DNA of 64,000 nucleotides from Argyresthia goedartella (lineage: Eukaryota > Arthropoda > Insecta > Lepidoptera > Argyresthiidae). The notes below the pieces were generated by a model. It saw only the letters and a list, made by a program, of their open reading frames with translations. It was not told where the DNA came from and made no database searches. Where the stretch lies: positions 24,274,715-24,338,714 of the forward strand of contig OX463829.1 in assembly GCA_949825045.1 (NCBI GenBank), given 5' to 3'. Of the stretch, positions 19,650-31,689 are shown in pieces (the first letter of the stretch is position 1; each line of letters begins with the position of its first letter). A program made the translations under genes and the position numbers.

Positions 19650-20438
19650 CCTAGTCGGTCCTTAAGTTCTGTCACAAGGTTTTTGATAGAGAAAACTCAG
19701 CAATAAACTTTTTCTTATTCGTATTATACATGATTAAAAAGCTTATTTTATACGAATCAAATTGCAATACAATACATTTTGTACGATTATCGCAATATGA
19801 CAAAAAATCTTATAACTTGAGACAATCGCGAACCCAAAACACGCCGCAACTGACAAAAATACCACTTACCACAAATTTAATAAAAAAAACAGTGTTCCAG
19901 ATAACCAACAAGCTTTTTTTTATTTATTCTGAAGCTTCGATTTTAGACCATGCTTAACAACTAGCATTTGATTTTCTGTTAGCTTTCAGTTCCAACTGCT
20001 CCCAAAGAGAACTATACGTACTTTTTACGTTTTCAGAAAAACGTATAAAAATGATCTTGTGAGCAACAAGTACACTACGTAAAATGTGAATATGAAAATT
20101 AGTTTTACCCAGACTTAGTTATCTTATGCTTCAAAATGAAGGTAACGGGTTCAGAGAGGGTTCTGACTAAAATCTCACGTAAGTTTGAAAGGTTTTAAGA
20201 GTCATGGAAAAAAGATAAAGTGAATCACGTCCGTATTTTTGATTGGTTAAAAAAGTGCAAAATCTCTGAAGAAACTAGCATTTGTGTAATATGGCTTTAA
20301 GCATTTAAATCCAATAATCGTTCTAATTTATCAGTATTTAATGAGCTATCAAACCATATATAGTATTAAATAAAAATAAACTTGGTATTATTTACTATGC
20401 GGCAAAATATTTGTGACAGAACTTATGGACCGACTAGG
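19650..20438. mobile_element. Mariner/Tc1-like TIR element, about 790 bp, non-autonomous or decayed
   Basis: CCTAGTCGGTCCTTAAGTTC starts at 19,650, and its inverted partner ends at 20,438. The inverted repeats are about 27 bp with one mismatch, continuing to TGTCACA. TA flanks both ends, as expected for Tc1/mariner insertion. The 789-bp interior has no convincing transposase frame, although some short open stretches remain. Confidence 0.75.
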
Positions 20439-20724
20439 TATATATAGGAAATAAATAGTCGATTAGAATTCGAATGCAGGACGTAGTAGACGACGTTCAA
20501 CGTTTGCATTAGGGAAAACATTCATAAGTGATAACATACAAGCTTTTGCGGTTTCCCTCACATGTCATAAACAGGTATTTGTCGTTCTTTCAATATTTAT
20601 TGAGATGAAAATATTACTTTCTTATGAAACTGGTATGTCTCGACTGAGTGAGATTCTATCCTATTGTGAGTAGGCGGTGTAAGTGTAGAGACTTAAATCG
20701 TGGTAGGGCGAGGAAAATACAATT

Positions 20725-21335
20725 TTATCAAAATCATTTTCCTGTAAAATGTTGCCAAGACGAGACCGTATTGTTCGCCCCGTCAAAAAGTTATCAGATC
20801 TCGTGTAAAGCCAAGCTTCTAACTCTACACGCCCTAACTTTACAAGCCCTAACTTTACGAACTCTACATCAAAGTCAAAATATGTGGCTTGGCCGTTTCG
20901 CTATGGTCACATGGGCGTAAGGTTAAAAATAAATTCACTGTTCATTGCTTTTCTGACAAACAATAGTTATTGTAGTAAAAACAAATGCTGTAAAAATTAA
21001 ATATATTCTTTTATTCGTACCTTAAAATACTGTACTCGTTGTTGCAAGAACGGATAGAATGATTTGAAAATGAATTAATAGGGTATAGTTAATATTAATG
21101 TTGTAAAAATCAATAGGTTTATTTATTCGTACCTACAAAAACTATTGTATAACAGAAAAGTAATTAACAGTGAATATTTTTTTCACCTTACGCCCATGTG
21201 ACAGTAACGACACAGCCAAGCCACATATTTTGACTACGGTTTAGAGTTTGCGAAGTTAGGACTTGAAGAATTACTATGTGTATTAGAAGTTTCGTCTAGG
21301 CAACATTTTACATGAAAATGGTTTTGGTGGGATTT
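20725..21335. mobile_element. Fold-back element with long inverted repeats
   Basis: The left arm (about 20,725-20,990) and right arm (about 21,145-21,335) are imperfect inverted copies. Shared blocks include CATTTTCCTGTAAAATGTTGCC, GTCAAAATATGTGGCTTGGC and GTCACATGGGCGTAAGGT. The left arm also repeats CCCTAACTTTAC twice. There is no coding capacity. It resembles a long-TIR MITE or fold-back element. Confidence 0.75.
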
Positions 21336-22251
21336 CACATCTTTTTGTAAGTTGTTATGACAATATTTTACAATTTTAGTTCATATTGTCTTTTTTTTTT
21401 AGGTAATTTTTCTTGCACATCAGAAGTACCTTTTTCATAGCCCACTCTCTATCTTTGCCTTTTTTCCGATTCGTAATAAATGTTTATGAAATCGGGATTC
21501 AGCATTGTCATTTCTGCTTTAGACTCTTCGATTGCGGTTCATGTTTACATCTAGCCACCTAATTGTCGTCTAGGGATCAGGCGCATAAAATGGGATTCTC
21601 AACAACGTATCACTGGCCTCTAATGCACCGCACTCGCGATTTGACAATATTCTTAGCCCGATGTTTGGGTACACATAAGGAATTTTGTGTACGCCTAATT
21701 CCATCCCTTAATTTAAAGCGTGGGGGGTGATGAACTAAAGATCCTGCAATATGTATTTAATTATTTATAACAAGGGCAGGTCCCTATATCAATTTTCAGA
21801 AGTGTGTGCATTAAAAGCGGAAGTCTCATACACACTTTCATCCTCTAGTTTAAGGAGTTGGAGGGGGTAAAAGTCCCAAGTTTTAGTTTTTTTTTGTTGT
21901 TTGTGTGCTAATACTAGCGTACGTACACAATTTCAGCTTTCTAGGACTTCAGGAAGTACCTTAAGATTTTTGACAATCATCAGTGAGTCAGTGACGAAAC
22001 CGGGATTTTTAGATATAAATAAAATCAACAGTACAGAAGCTTTGCGATTGAAACTTTATATCTTTATTGAGTCTTCTATTGACATTATATTTCAAGAATT
22101 CTGTTTATCTGGTATTAAGCCAAGTTATAAAGGTTCAAAAAAACGACGAAGCGCTTCGAGAAAAAGCTCGTCTTGGCGGGATAGATATACAGGCAAGAAG
22201 GCGAGACCTGAAAATTCCTATTGTGTGCGTGAACAGGGTCAGCTAATTGGC
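21336..22251. other. Unassigned DNA with one 130-codon open stretch lacking ATG
   Basis: An open frame at 21,901-22,293 begins without an ATG and has a basic middle (KGSKKRRSASRKSSSWRDRY). I do not recognise it and it may be chance. Confidence 0.3.
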
Positions 22252-22727
22252 TACTTGACAATAGAGTACCCTACACTGACGGAACTTACATAGACGCGTA
22301 TCACAATTCGTCGAAGTCTTATACGGATGGAAGCACTCACATAAACGCATTTGTCAGGTCTTGCCTTCTGGACTATAAACTTAAGGACAGAAGACTCATC
22401 AATCACTCTCTGAGTCCTGGCATATCCGCCATTTGACTTCTGATTTATCACAGTAACGCCGAATGAAATCTAAGCAATACTGAGAACGACTGTAAACACA
22501 TTTTCTGTAGCATTATTCGTTTCATTGAACTTTAAGTCAATCGCGCGGTCAATGAACGGCAAAGATTCGCCAGAAATAATGCAAATAGAAATGAAGAACC
22601 TTAACGCCAATGAAAAGGTCGACTTTCCGGAAATTGGCCTTTGAATCGAGTCAACATAGAGCTCAAAGTATTTGTGCGAACGTGCCCCGACGATAACACC
22701 ACCAGAATCTGCAATCGGCCGCTAAAA
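22252..22727 (-). pseudogene. Unrecognised coding remnant
   Basis: The reverse strand stays in one frame for about 158 codons with a single TAG in the middle (near 22,470). The protein has a FNETNNATENVFTVVL segment with two N-glycosylation-type sites, and NGGYARTQRVIDESSVLKF after the stop. A GKST sequence occurs (RPISGKSTFSLALRF), but the rest does not look like a P-loop NTPase, so I draw nothing from it. It could be a decayed exon of a host secreted protein or a transposon ORF. Confidence 0.3.
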
Positions 22728-22799
22728 TGTTGAATGAGAACGATTATTCTCTCAACCAGGTGTTGTGAGAAGAATCGCTCCACCTAACTACGAATATAC

Positions 22800-23489
22800 T
22801 ACCCTGTCAGGCTGGGATATTTGGGCTCCACCTTACTCCAACGATATCATAAAATTACAAGGTAAAAACTGACGCTGAACTGAAACTGACTGACGATTTT
22901 TGAAGCTGTTTCTGATTTTTATGATACAGGGTATCGGGATCAGAAGAAACATACCTAATTATGTACATACCTAAATTATTATGTTAGTTTTATGTGACAA
23001 CTATATATTCTTCACTAATGTGGAATAAAACTTAAAGCTTGTGTTTAAATGTATTAATATTATTTAGAATGTCTAGCCTAGGATGGTGTGAGCTAATTTA
23101 CGCCTCATAAATATTCCAAAAGCTGCAAGATTACAACAAATTAGCTGAGTACGTAGGGCCAACTTCCTCATAATATTTATGTGTTTTCGTATGAATATTC
23201 ATGTTATTCTTGTATTACGAACAGAAGAAAATCTACATAATGAACCACAATTCGTTACGTAACTGTGGAGATTTGGCAAGAACATTAAGGATTCTAAGTT
23301 GGTACATAATTCAAAAGCCTCATTGTTGCCGCATAATTACACGTTTAAAAAACTTTTCTCACCGAAAATTTGTCTCCTGTCAAGAACAAAGGATGGTGTC
23401 GTTTAACAAAGGAGGTGAATGAATCAGGTTAATTTGCTCAAACTTTTACCTTTTACTCTGGATTTGCAAAGGTATTGATACCAATGACC
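22800..23489. other. Unassigned AT-rich DNA
   Basis: No gene or repeat was recognised. Confidence 0.35.
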
Positions 23490-23557
23490 AAAAAAAAAGT
23501 AATCCTGATTTGGCTATGACTACCTAGTCATAGCCAAATCAGGATTACTTTTTTTTT
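23490..23557. repeat. Perfect palindrome, 33-bp arms
   Basis: The arm is nine A then GTAATCCTGATTTGGCTATGACTA. It is followed by CC and then its exact reverse complement ending in nine T. The 68-bp structure would extrude as a hairpin. Confidence 0.95.
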
Positions 23558-24387
23558 ACTATAAGATTTTGCTTTTGTTGGCTATTGTCGATGCTCAAAT
23601 ACTAATTATGCTTTAGCTAAACTCAATATAAGCACTCCAACGTTTATATTAAGGTAAGCGACGATAACCTTGAATCAGTTACAAAATATCTCTATAAAAG
23701 GTTCAAAGACCTTTCCGCCGATTTAAATCTGCTTAACCAGATCTAAACTGTAACTTTTTCTCCCAAAATTCCCACAAACAGTTGCAAGTAAAGATTGTTT
23801 CAAAGTCACTGTCACCCTAATAATATTATATATTCTGACGTCATATGCCCTAACACGAGTACACAACCATTCCAACAACTGGTAGTTTGGTAGTTTGATT
23901 ACACTTCTGTTTTAGTACCGAACCGTAACCCACTTACGCGTTATAAGTCTGTATTGGAAATGATAATTTTCAAAGGCACAAGATACGACACTTCGTATTC
24001 TTTGGTTCAAGAATTTAAGCTCTCTGAAGTCATCCAACTGTGTTGTAAATGTGCTCCGAGTAAGTGATTTCCAACTTGGAGATTTATTGGGACAGTCAGC
24101 GGTTTGGTAAAATTTATTACCCTATTTACATTACCACGAATCTAGTGCGAAACCAATCCACGGTTGATCTATGGACTGTCGTGTTGCAAATAGGGGAAGC
24201 TGTGAAATGTCCTCTGGATCTGGGGGTTGGTTATGTATATATGCTAGGTATATTTTATGAAATAATACGTGGTATGGACGGTTTCCACGATATTGTCATT
24301 TCAATGAACGTTCGACGAGAGTGCTTGAGTTAGCCCTGTGCATCTTTCAGGGATTCTTAAATGATTGATTGATTCTGACTAAGTAAT
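23558..24387. other. Unassigned DNA
   Basis: It contains an open stretch at 24,064-24,333 that begins at GTG and matches nothing I know. There is no convincing gene. Confidence 0.3.
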
Positions 24388-24660
24388 CACACAGGCGCTT
24401 CGTGGTCTAATGGGTTTCATGCTTGCTTCTAAGACAGCAGATGAAGGTTCGATTGCTGCTTTCGTACCAATGAGATAATTAATTTATCTTAAATACATTA
24501 TACGGACGTTCAAACGGTGATGGAAACATCGCGGCGATGGGCTTGCCCCCTGTCACGCAATATGGAGGATTGAATAACTGGCTCAAAGTGGGCACTATTG
24601 TGCCTCTGCCAGCCCGTATGGGAAAAGGCGTGACGCTATGTTATTTTATGTTATTTATGT
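24388..24660 (+). mobile_element. tRNA-derived SINE
   Basis: An A-box-like TGGTCTAATGG (24403-24413) and a B-box-like GGTTCGATTGC (24446-24456) are spaced as in a Pol III type 2 promoter. A conserved core follows (GCGGCGATGGGCTTGCCCCCTGTCACGCAA...GCCTCTGCCAGCCCG...GGCGTGACGCTATG), with a T-rich ATGTTATTTTATGTT 3' end. The core recurs in reverse at 27.43-27.60 kb and in pieces elsewhere, which supports a dispersed family. Confidence 0.8.
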
Positions 24661-25199
24661 TAGTATTTACACGTAGCTAGCAGTCCAGTACTTCCCGCCC
24701 GTTCGGCTTAACCTGGAATATCTCACATAGCAAAGCACGAGATCCGCACATATTGGCTATATTTATGACGCTTCCTTATTGGCTTATGTAGTAAAGACGA
24801 ATGAAAGAATATTTTATGACCTTTATATAAAAATATACATTTTATGAGTACCTATACCCCAATGTTCATATGGCCAGATTACATTACACGGATGATCGGG
24901 TTGTCGGCTTAAAACGAGGCTTCATATATCTGACCCGATGACCCGACCTTTTTCATATTGGGCGAGAATCGGAGATTTTGTTTTTGCTGAATTTTCTGTG
25001 CACGAAGGAGCAGAAACACCATAAGAAATTGTTATAAATAATATTCATCTACAAATTTATTTCTAAACATCATTATCAATCACCAAACCTATCAAATATT
25101 CCCTGCTAACAAATACAGTTTAAAAACAAAGTATGAACTTTGATTGTGCTATTTCTCGTTCAGTATATATGTTATGAACCATTTAAATAATCGGTCATT
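24661..25199. other. Unassigned DNA
   Basis: No gene was recognised. Confidence 0.35.
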
Positions 25200-25560
25200 A
25201 TAAACAATGCCCGCGCAGTTTGAATAATGCCCAAAATTGAGAGGGCAGTGTGATAACAACTCTTAGAATACTCAAATCGCCCTATCTATCCTATATCAAT
25301 CACATATGGGGCAGAACTTTATTTCTTTTTATTGGTACTCTGCTGCCCTATGATAATATTGTTGTACTTACATGTTCAACCTAACACGAAGGAAAAGGGC
25401 CTTCACCTAAGCTACTGCAGTGTTTCCCTGATAGTATCTGTATTATCACATTGCCCGAAACCTACATGGCAATATGAATAATGTCTGGGCAAAGTGATAA
25501 ATAAGGCAGTTCATAATATCCGGGCATTGTTCATAATGCCCGGATTTATCACTTGGTCCA
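25200..25560. mobile_element. MITE-like element with repeated ATGCCC/GGGCAT motifs
   Basis: The ends carry inverted motifs: ATAAACAATGCCCG near 25,201 and CGGGCATTGTTCATAATGCCCG near 25,521. Further GGGCA/TGCCC sites with adjacent GTGATAA or TTATCAC sit near 25,226, 25,243, 25,450 and 25,488. The middle (about 25,371-25,435, TACATGTTCAACCTAACACG) is shared with the element at 53.2 kb. No ORF is present. Confidence 0.55.
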
Positions 25561-26192
25561 TGACATATATATGGTTTATTATTTTATTCGATGGACTTGT
25601 TTGACAACTCAAAATGCACAAATGTTGCTAGAAGACGCACACTGCATGACACTGCTGTACGTGTCAATAGCCAATAAATACTCAGATTATAAGCAAACCC
25701 CAAACTCTTTACTTTGAAAGATGAATGTTTATGACTGGATTATTGCTCTACCAAATTAAGTAGTACTCCCCATAGTAAAGTTGTCATAACAAAGGCACCC
25801 TCAACTAAATCGCACAACTGTACTGTCAAGGTTAGGTCACAAACAGGATGTAAACAAGACAATGAACTGCATCCTACTTTTCATTTCTGCTCTGTAATTT
25901 CATGTCAATAGCCACATAACATCATAAGTAGGGTCATAAGTATATGCAAAATTTCTAAATGTTGGGAAATCGCAAAATAAATTAGTGAATCATGTCATGT
26001 CAATGTCATATTATTTCGTGGATTGCTCCTAAACCGTTAAAGTTGGTACCTACTAAAACTTTTATCATTTATGAGAAAGAAATGATTGCACTATTAAAAA
26101 TAAATAAATAATATCGTGCCAAACAATTTTTTATTTATTTTTGAGAATTCATTTGGAAGAATCTGTCACTTTTGTTCCTGGCGACAGTCAAT
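25561..26192. other. Unassigned AT-rich DNA
   Basis: No gene was recognised. Confidence 0.35.
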
Positions 26193-26334
26193 AATAGTAT
26201 TTTATGCAACAGTTGTATAAGAGAGGTCAAAAAAGGCGGTGGCGTGGGCGTGAGCGTTCACCTTCGGCTCACATATCGTAAAGAAAGACGCCACGAGCGT
26301 TTTTTGACTTAGTTATACAACGTTGCATACAATA
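26193..26334. mobile_element. Short MITE with about 40-bp terminal inverted repeats
   Basis: The left end AGTATTTTATGCAACAGTTG...GAGGTCAAAAAA is matched in reverse at the right end (TTTTTTGACTTAGTTATACAACGTTGCATACAATACT). The element is about 140 bp with a short GC-richer centre and no ORF. Confidence 0.7.
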
Positions 26335-27429
26335 CTTTTTCGACGACTAGCAACTATGAAATAAAATGCAAAATTTATAAAATGAGCGGGAATTCGGGTA
26401 ACATGAAAATGAGAGAAATGTGTGTCTATGGTTAACTTTGTTTTTAATTGATGTCGACTTGCCAGTACTGCCATATTAACTATAAGGTCTTTTTTTTATG
26501 TTTACAGCAATGCCTCGAATACAAAAATTTATTTAATGTAAAAACATCAGTGGTTTGTTAAATGTTAAGTTGGTAGTACCTAATGTATTTTGTTGTTAAA
26601 TTAGTGTTGATCACGTAATACTACCTAGGTTTAGAAGCGTAGGGCTGCTAAGGTATGGGGAATAAAGTATAGACGTTTTTGCAGACTTATTTTGTAGGTC
26701 TTTACTGTTCGTGACTATGTAAATAACAGATAAAAGTACAGGAGTAGAAAAAATGTTTTAATAATGAATGAGTCACAAAAGCCATAAAAATAAACAGCCG
26801 CAAAACCAATAATGCCACTAAAATAACCAGCATAGTCGGGAGCATGCAATTTTGAGTCGTTCTACCATTAATATACTTAAACGGCATCCCGTAATGAACT
26901 CCTTATTGTTTTGAGACTAAGAAAAATGGCGCCTCTGTCGGAATTTGTCGGTACCAAGTCGTTACGAAAAATTGTAACGGCGTCACCGCGTCACGTTCCG
27001 TAAGTCACGGGTAATTTGAATTGTGATTCGAATTTGGCGTGAATAGACACAAAATTAAGAAAGTTGTTCTACGGATAACTCTCAAATACACGGTGACTTT
27101 TAATCGGTGATCAGGAATATTTTTTTCTAAAATTACTTCAATTAATAAAAAGTTGAAACATAATTAATAAACCAACTTAGATTGGTATATTAATTGTCAT
27201 TGCCATTAAACTATGAAAGATGATGTAAGCTCATAGGTAGAGATTAGTAGATTGATTAGGAGGATCTTGATTTCAAAATAAAAAGAAAAAAGTATATTTG
27301 ATAAAAGTAATCTTATGAAAGAGTATATTTTATTTCATGTACCTAATTACGACTTTTACGTGACCGCCACCAATTACTGAGTTAGAAAAATTGCTACCTG
27401 ACCACCGAATAAGTCATCGTGTATATAAC
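26335..27429. other. Unassigned AT-rich DNA
   Basis: No gene was recognised. The small frames here show no family features. Confidence 0.35.
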
Positions 27430-27600
27430 AGGTTATTTAACATAGCGTCACGCCTTTTCCTATACGGGGTGGCAGAGGCTCAACTGTGCCACTTAGCTAG
27501 TGATTAATATTCCATTTTGCGTGATAGGGGGCAAGCCCATCGCCGCAGTTAATATAATGAAGCCGGAGTAAAAGGTTTCCTCACAATGTTTTCCATCACC
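27430..27600 (-). mobile_element. SINE copy, reverse orientation, 5'-truncated
   Basis: AGCGTCACGCCTTTTCCTATACGGG...GGCAGAGGC...GCGTGATAGGGGGCAAGCCCATCGCCGC is the reverse complement of the core and 3' part of the SINE at 24.4 kb. It lacks the tRNA-like head. A second, forward core piece lies just beyond it. Confidence 0.7.
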
Positions 27601-27644
27601 GTTAGAACATCAGGTTAGATTATTTTTTTAAATACTATTCTGTT

Positions 27645-27700
27645 GCTGCGACGGGCTAGCACTATTTCACGCAAGATGGAGTGTGGAATCCAGATATTAC
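27645..27700 (+). repeat. SINE core fragment, forward orientation
   Basis: GCTGCGACGGGCTAGCACTATTTCACGCAAGATGGAG matches the SINE core in the opposite direction to its neighbour, so two fragments sit head to head. Confidence 0.5.
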
Positions 27701-28479
27701 ATACAGGTATTCCATTATAGGGACTATGAAATTATTTACAATGGAATAATGTAAAAAAATGGCTTTCATTTGTACATTTTACTGTATACATTTACATTGT
27801 ATACAAAGTTACCATCTTACCTACCATCTTCCTCGTTTCTACTTTTGCTCTATTCATTTTATTTCAAACCCGATAACGAGGCGGCTGTGAAAGTAAAACT
27901 ATTATTTTTCCTAAGGTTAAGTTTAGGTAATAATCTGCGCTCAAAGAACCGACATTTATATTTACCTACCAAAATCCTGTGAAATAAGACATCGATTTAT
28001 AATACTAAAGAACGCCGCTACAAAGTTGCGTCAGTCGGATGATAGATTTATAGAAAACAATAATTATTTGCAGCCAATAATAACTGTAAATTATATAACT
28101 TACTATGATAAGTCACTCCTTTTTTTTGTATTGTGCGTCCCGCATGATTTACAGCAGTAAACAACGAAGAACACCATTTTATTCTGTCATACGTACACGT
28201 CTATCGGATATCAGTCTGCGCGCGACTGAGAGAGGTTCGTGCTCACTACCAGTATGGGCACCATCTAAACGGCGACACTTTTGAGTGCCTGGTGACGGGT
28301 CCACTATATTCAAGTCTGTGCGTTCTACAGTTCAAAGTCTCTATCGCGATTTTTTGAGATGCGCTAAGTTGTTACTTATTGGGAGAAGCTAATGTCGCAG
28401 ATTCCCTGGGAAGATGAAGAGTTCGGGCTTAGAAGACAGCATTTCTTACTTAAGTGCTTTTTGTATTTTTTCTTTTTCT
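27701..28479. other. Unassigned DNA
   Basis: No gene was recognised. Confidence 0.35.
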
Positions 28480-28778
28480 TCTCTCCAGGGGGTGATACTG
28501 CCTGTACCTGATCCACTTTAGTGGGGCCTTTGTGCATATCCCCTGCACCCACTCATCTAATTTAGCCATCCCAACTCCTGCACAGGCTGGAGTAGGAGGC
28601 CTGGATATTCTAGAAGCTCCGAGGTTGTTGTCGTTTTACCCAGAATTTACATCCTGGTCTCAATGGTAGATGGGTACGCAAGCAGCATGTGCTCCTTGGT
28701 CTCATCCACTTCCATGCATAGCCTGCTTAGGGAGCTGTCTGTTTCACCTGGAATTTTCAAGTGTTTTTTAAGTGTACA

Positions 28779-28797
28779 GTACAGTACAGTACAGTCA
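28779..28797 (+). repeat. GTACA short tandem repeat
   Basis: Four units of GTACA within the non-LTR relic. Confidence 0.8.
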
Positions 28798-29290
28798 TAA
28801 TTCGTGAATTTATGATTATATTCTTTAAGAAAAAATAATACAAAGAAATGATTTGGTGTTTTTGCAGTCTACTATTCTTTTCGCCCATATCTTATTATGT
28901 TGGTCGGCTGTGGCTGCTTTGAGCCTCAGCCGATAGCAGTGCAAAAGGTAGAGTGTCAATCGCTGTCCTCCTTGCCCCTGCTTAGGCTAGTTTGTCCGCC
29001 TCGCAGTTTCCTTGGTCTTTTTGGTGACCTTTTAGTCACTGCAGTCTCACCCAGTGTTGAGTATCTCGTGACACTCCAGTATGAGTTTGGATTTTTTTAG
29101 TGGTTTTGTTAGTGCGCAGAGTGCACAGTCTCTTTTAAAGACAATCTCTTTATCCTCTACACTTCCTACTACTTGTAATGCCCTATGTAGGAGACTAAGT
29201 ATTTCTGCCTGAAACACTGTTGTGTCTCCTCCGAAGCTAAGTGAAAGTTTGATGTCTAGTTCGGGGAGTAAATGTGACAGTGAATGTAAA

Positions 29291-29359
29291 TGTGGTCAGC
29301 ATCAACACCGGACAAGATAGGGTCATACCCTATCTTGTCCGGTGTTGATGCTGACCACA
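29291..29359. repeat. Perfect palindrome, 33-bp arms, at a rearrangement junction
   Basis: Arm TGTGGTCAGCATCAACACCG continues through GACAAGATAGGGT, then CAT, then the exact reverse complement. It sits between the endonuclease-like and RNase H-like parts of the surrounding relic. Confidence 0.95.
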
Positions 29360-29450
29360 GTGACATCTGGTGAGCAAAGATGTGTTTTAGGGTTGCATTG
29401 TAGTAGTTCGGGACGAAGATGGCCGCCCTTGCTTTTGTTTTATTTGTATA

Positions 29451-31689
29451 GTGGTGGTATATAGTTCCAAATAGGTTATCGGAGCTTCCCTACCTCTATG
29501 GCTCTTGTATGAGTGCTATCGTCTTTGGGTTCTCCTCGAGTTTCTTTCGTAGGGCTGCTGCACCCGAGAAGCTATGTTGGCTTAGGCTTTTATTATGTTT
29601 GTGGTGTCGTCTTTATATTATTCTTATATTTATTCTGTATAATTTTATTTTTTCTTTCTTTTGGTTTTTAAAATATATAATTACGTTATCAGCGATATAT
29701 ATATTTATCGTGTTTGTTTAAGTTTTTTAGTTACTTTTTAATTTTTGAATACAATCTTCAATATGCCACAAAGTATTACTAGGTAGTAACAAATTTCGTG
29801 AGCCACCGCAGACCTGTGCTAGTTTTCAATATTTTCATTTTTCCAACGAATCATAGGGGTAAATAATGATATTTTTATTAATAAAAGGATAGAAATGACG
29901 ATTGTTACCCCATACGAGTCCGTCGAATTAAATATCAGATCATAACTACTTGTTCCAGTAGCTATCCGTGGTCATTACTCGTATCTTTTACAAAGTGAAA
30001 ACGTACTTAGCAACCAGTAATGATGTTACTTGGGTTGCCTCTTCCATTAGTACCAATAAGGACGAAGTTTATAGAACTTTATTATTCGCTCAGGGAGAAA
30101 ATACATTTAATGAAATATGCACGTTAAAATGCTTTCATCTCCAAGTTTGATCAATAAATTAACAACTAAAGAACTCGATACTGTTAGACATGGATTGAGT
30201 AAGTAATATATAGTAAATAGCACTCCAATGTAAGTACCACAGCTTAGAATATCAAGGTGGATATCACTACACCGATTTTGCCAATAAACTAATTGCCATA
30301 AACAATCTGTAGCAAAGGCACGTGAATAATAAAGTAATTAATATAACGTCGTTGGGTCGTTTCATGAATTATTGAGTAGGGCCTATATGTCGCCTATTTT
30401 AATCATCCAATCCGATAGAGAATGGTCGCTGAAATGCCCCTTGATACCCTATCTGTGTAGCCACACAAGAGCATATTCATTTTGGTGCAGAAATTCCAAT
30501 ACGGCATAGAAGCGAGAGAGGTATTCAGGCCCTAGCTCTCAGTTAACTGAGGAATCCTTTGTACTTCGTCTATGTGTAGCTGGGAATATTTTATTTTACA
30601 ATGCGTTTCCTCGAAAAGTGCGTTTTCCAAGCAAACGGGCCGTGCGAAAAGCCAGTTTCAGGTTTGTTTTAACTTCGTTATCAGCCCTGCTACGTAAAAA
30701 GTGTATATTATTTGAGTAAAGTTTTAAAAACTAGTGACATATTATCATTCATATAAAAAGTACTATAAAACGAATACTTCATTAATTTCGTTGATTTAAT
30801 TTCAAATATTCATTAAATATGTTAAGCTAAACGTATATTTTGCTATTGGCTTTTTGCTTAGATGAACGAAACTCTTTGCTCTCTGCCTTTTTGCGATACC
30901 AGCTCTTTATACATACTTATTAGTAGAGTCCTCGCCACCACTCAAGTCCGATAGCCGCGGCGCCACCGTGCGTCTTGCCAAAGAGTATTTAGTTCCACGG
31001 ACGGTGTCGCGGGAAATAGCCATTTATTTATAATAAGCCCGTCATTTTAATTATATATTGATTAGTTCATATAAATTTATCATTTACTCGCAAAATGCAT
31101 ATTCAAATAGTATGTAAAGCAAGAAAATAAGGTATGATGCCGTTCTGGGTTTGTGGATCTTGTTACTCGTTACATTACCGGATTAACCAAAATGTAACGA
31201 ACATTTGCTTTCTAAATATTTTATTTATAGATCTAGTAAATATAATTAGTCGTAGTAGGTAGGATAAGTACAACACTATTGTAATTATGGTGGGAAATCG
31301 TTCAAACATTAGGCGCAGCTATTTGAATAAAAGTGAAGAAACTCTTTTAGACTTACAGAGTAGGATGAAATGCAAAATGTGTTCTGTGTAATTTTACATA
31401 TGCCCATATACTTATTTGAAAACAGATGTGTGCATAGAATGAATATTCATTTATTTAATTTAACGTGTCATCACAGCGATGCTATGAGCATACTTACACA
31501 TGAATAATTTTATTCATAACTTTTCTCAGACTCGGGATACGTTGTAAAGGTCTAATAAATAAAAAAAATTCGTAGCTACATTGCAAGCATAAAATATATG
31601 CGACGCAGCTATAGTTGGTATAATCAAGTTGAACTTGACTTCAGCTGTTTTTATTGAACAGAATAATCAGAAACCTGCTTATGTAAAGC
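29451..31689. other. Unassigned DNA, about 2.2 kb
   Basis: No gene was recognised. Short open stretches occur, but none has family motifs or an intact start. Confidence 0.35.

Larger units (their letters stand above)
28480..29450 (-). pseudogene. Non-LTR retrotransposon relic: endonuclease scrap joined to RNase H and C-terminal tail
   Basis: On the reverse strand, RAAIFVPNYYNATLKHIF near 29,430-29,380 resembles the endonuclease of R1/Jockey-type elements. From about 29,265 downwards, LSFGGDTTVFQAEILSLLHRALQ and CALTKPLKKSKLILECHEILN resemble their RNase H domain. SRLCMEVDETKEHMLLAYP and LLQPVQELGWL near 28,750-28,565 resemble their C-terminal tail. The whole RT between endonuclease and RNase H is missing. 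A perfect 69-bp palindrome lies exactly at the junction. There are several in-frame stops, so it is a dead copy. Confidence 0.6.

Noticed and set aside
22590..22625. GKST sequence suggesting a P-loop ATPase
   Set aside because: No Walker B or surrounding NTPase pattern; a four-residue match is not evidence.
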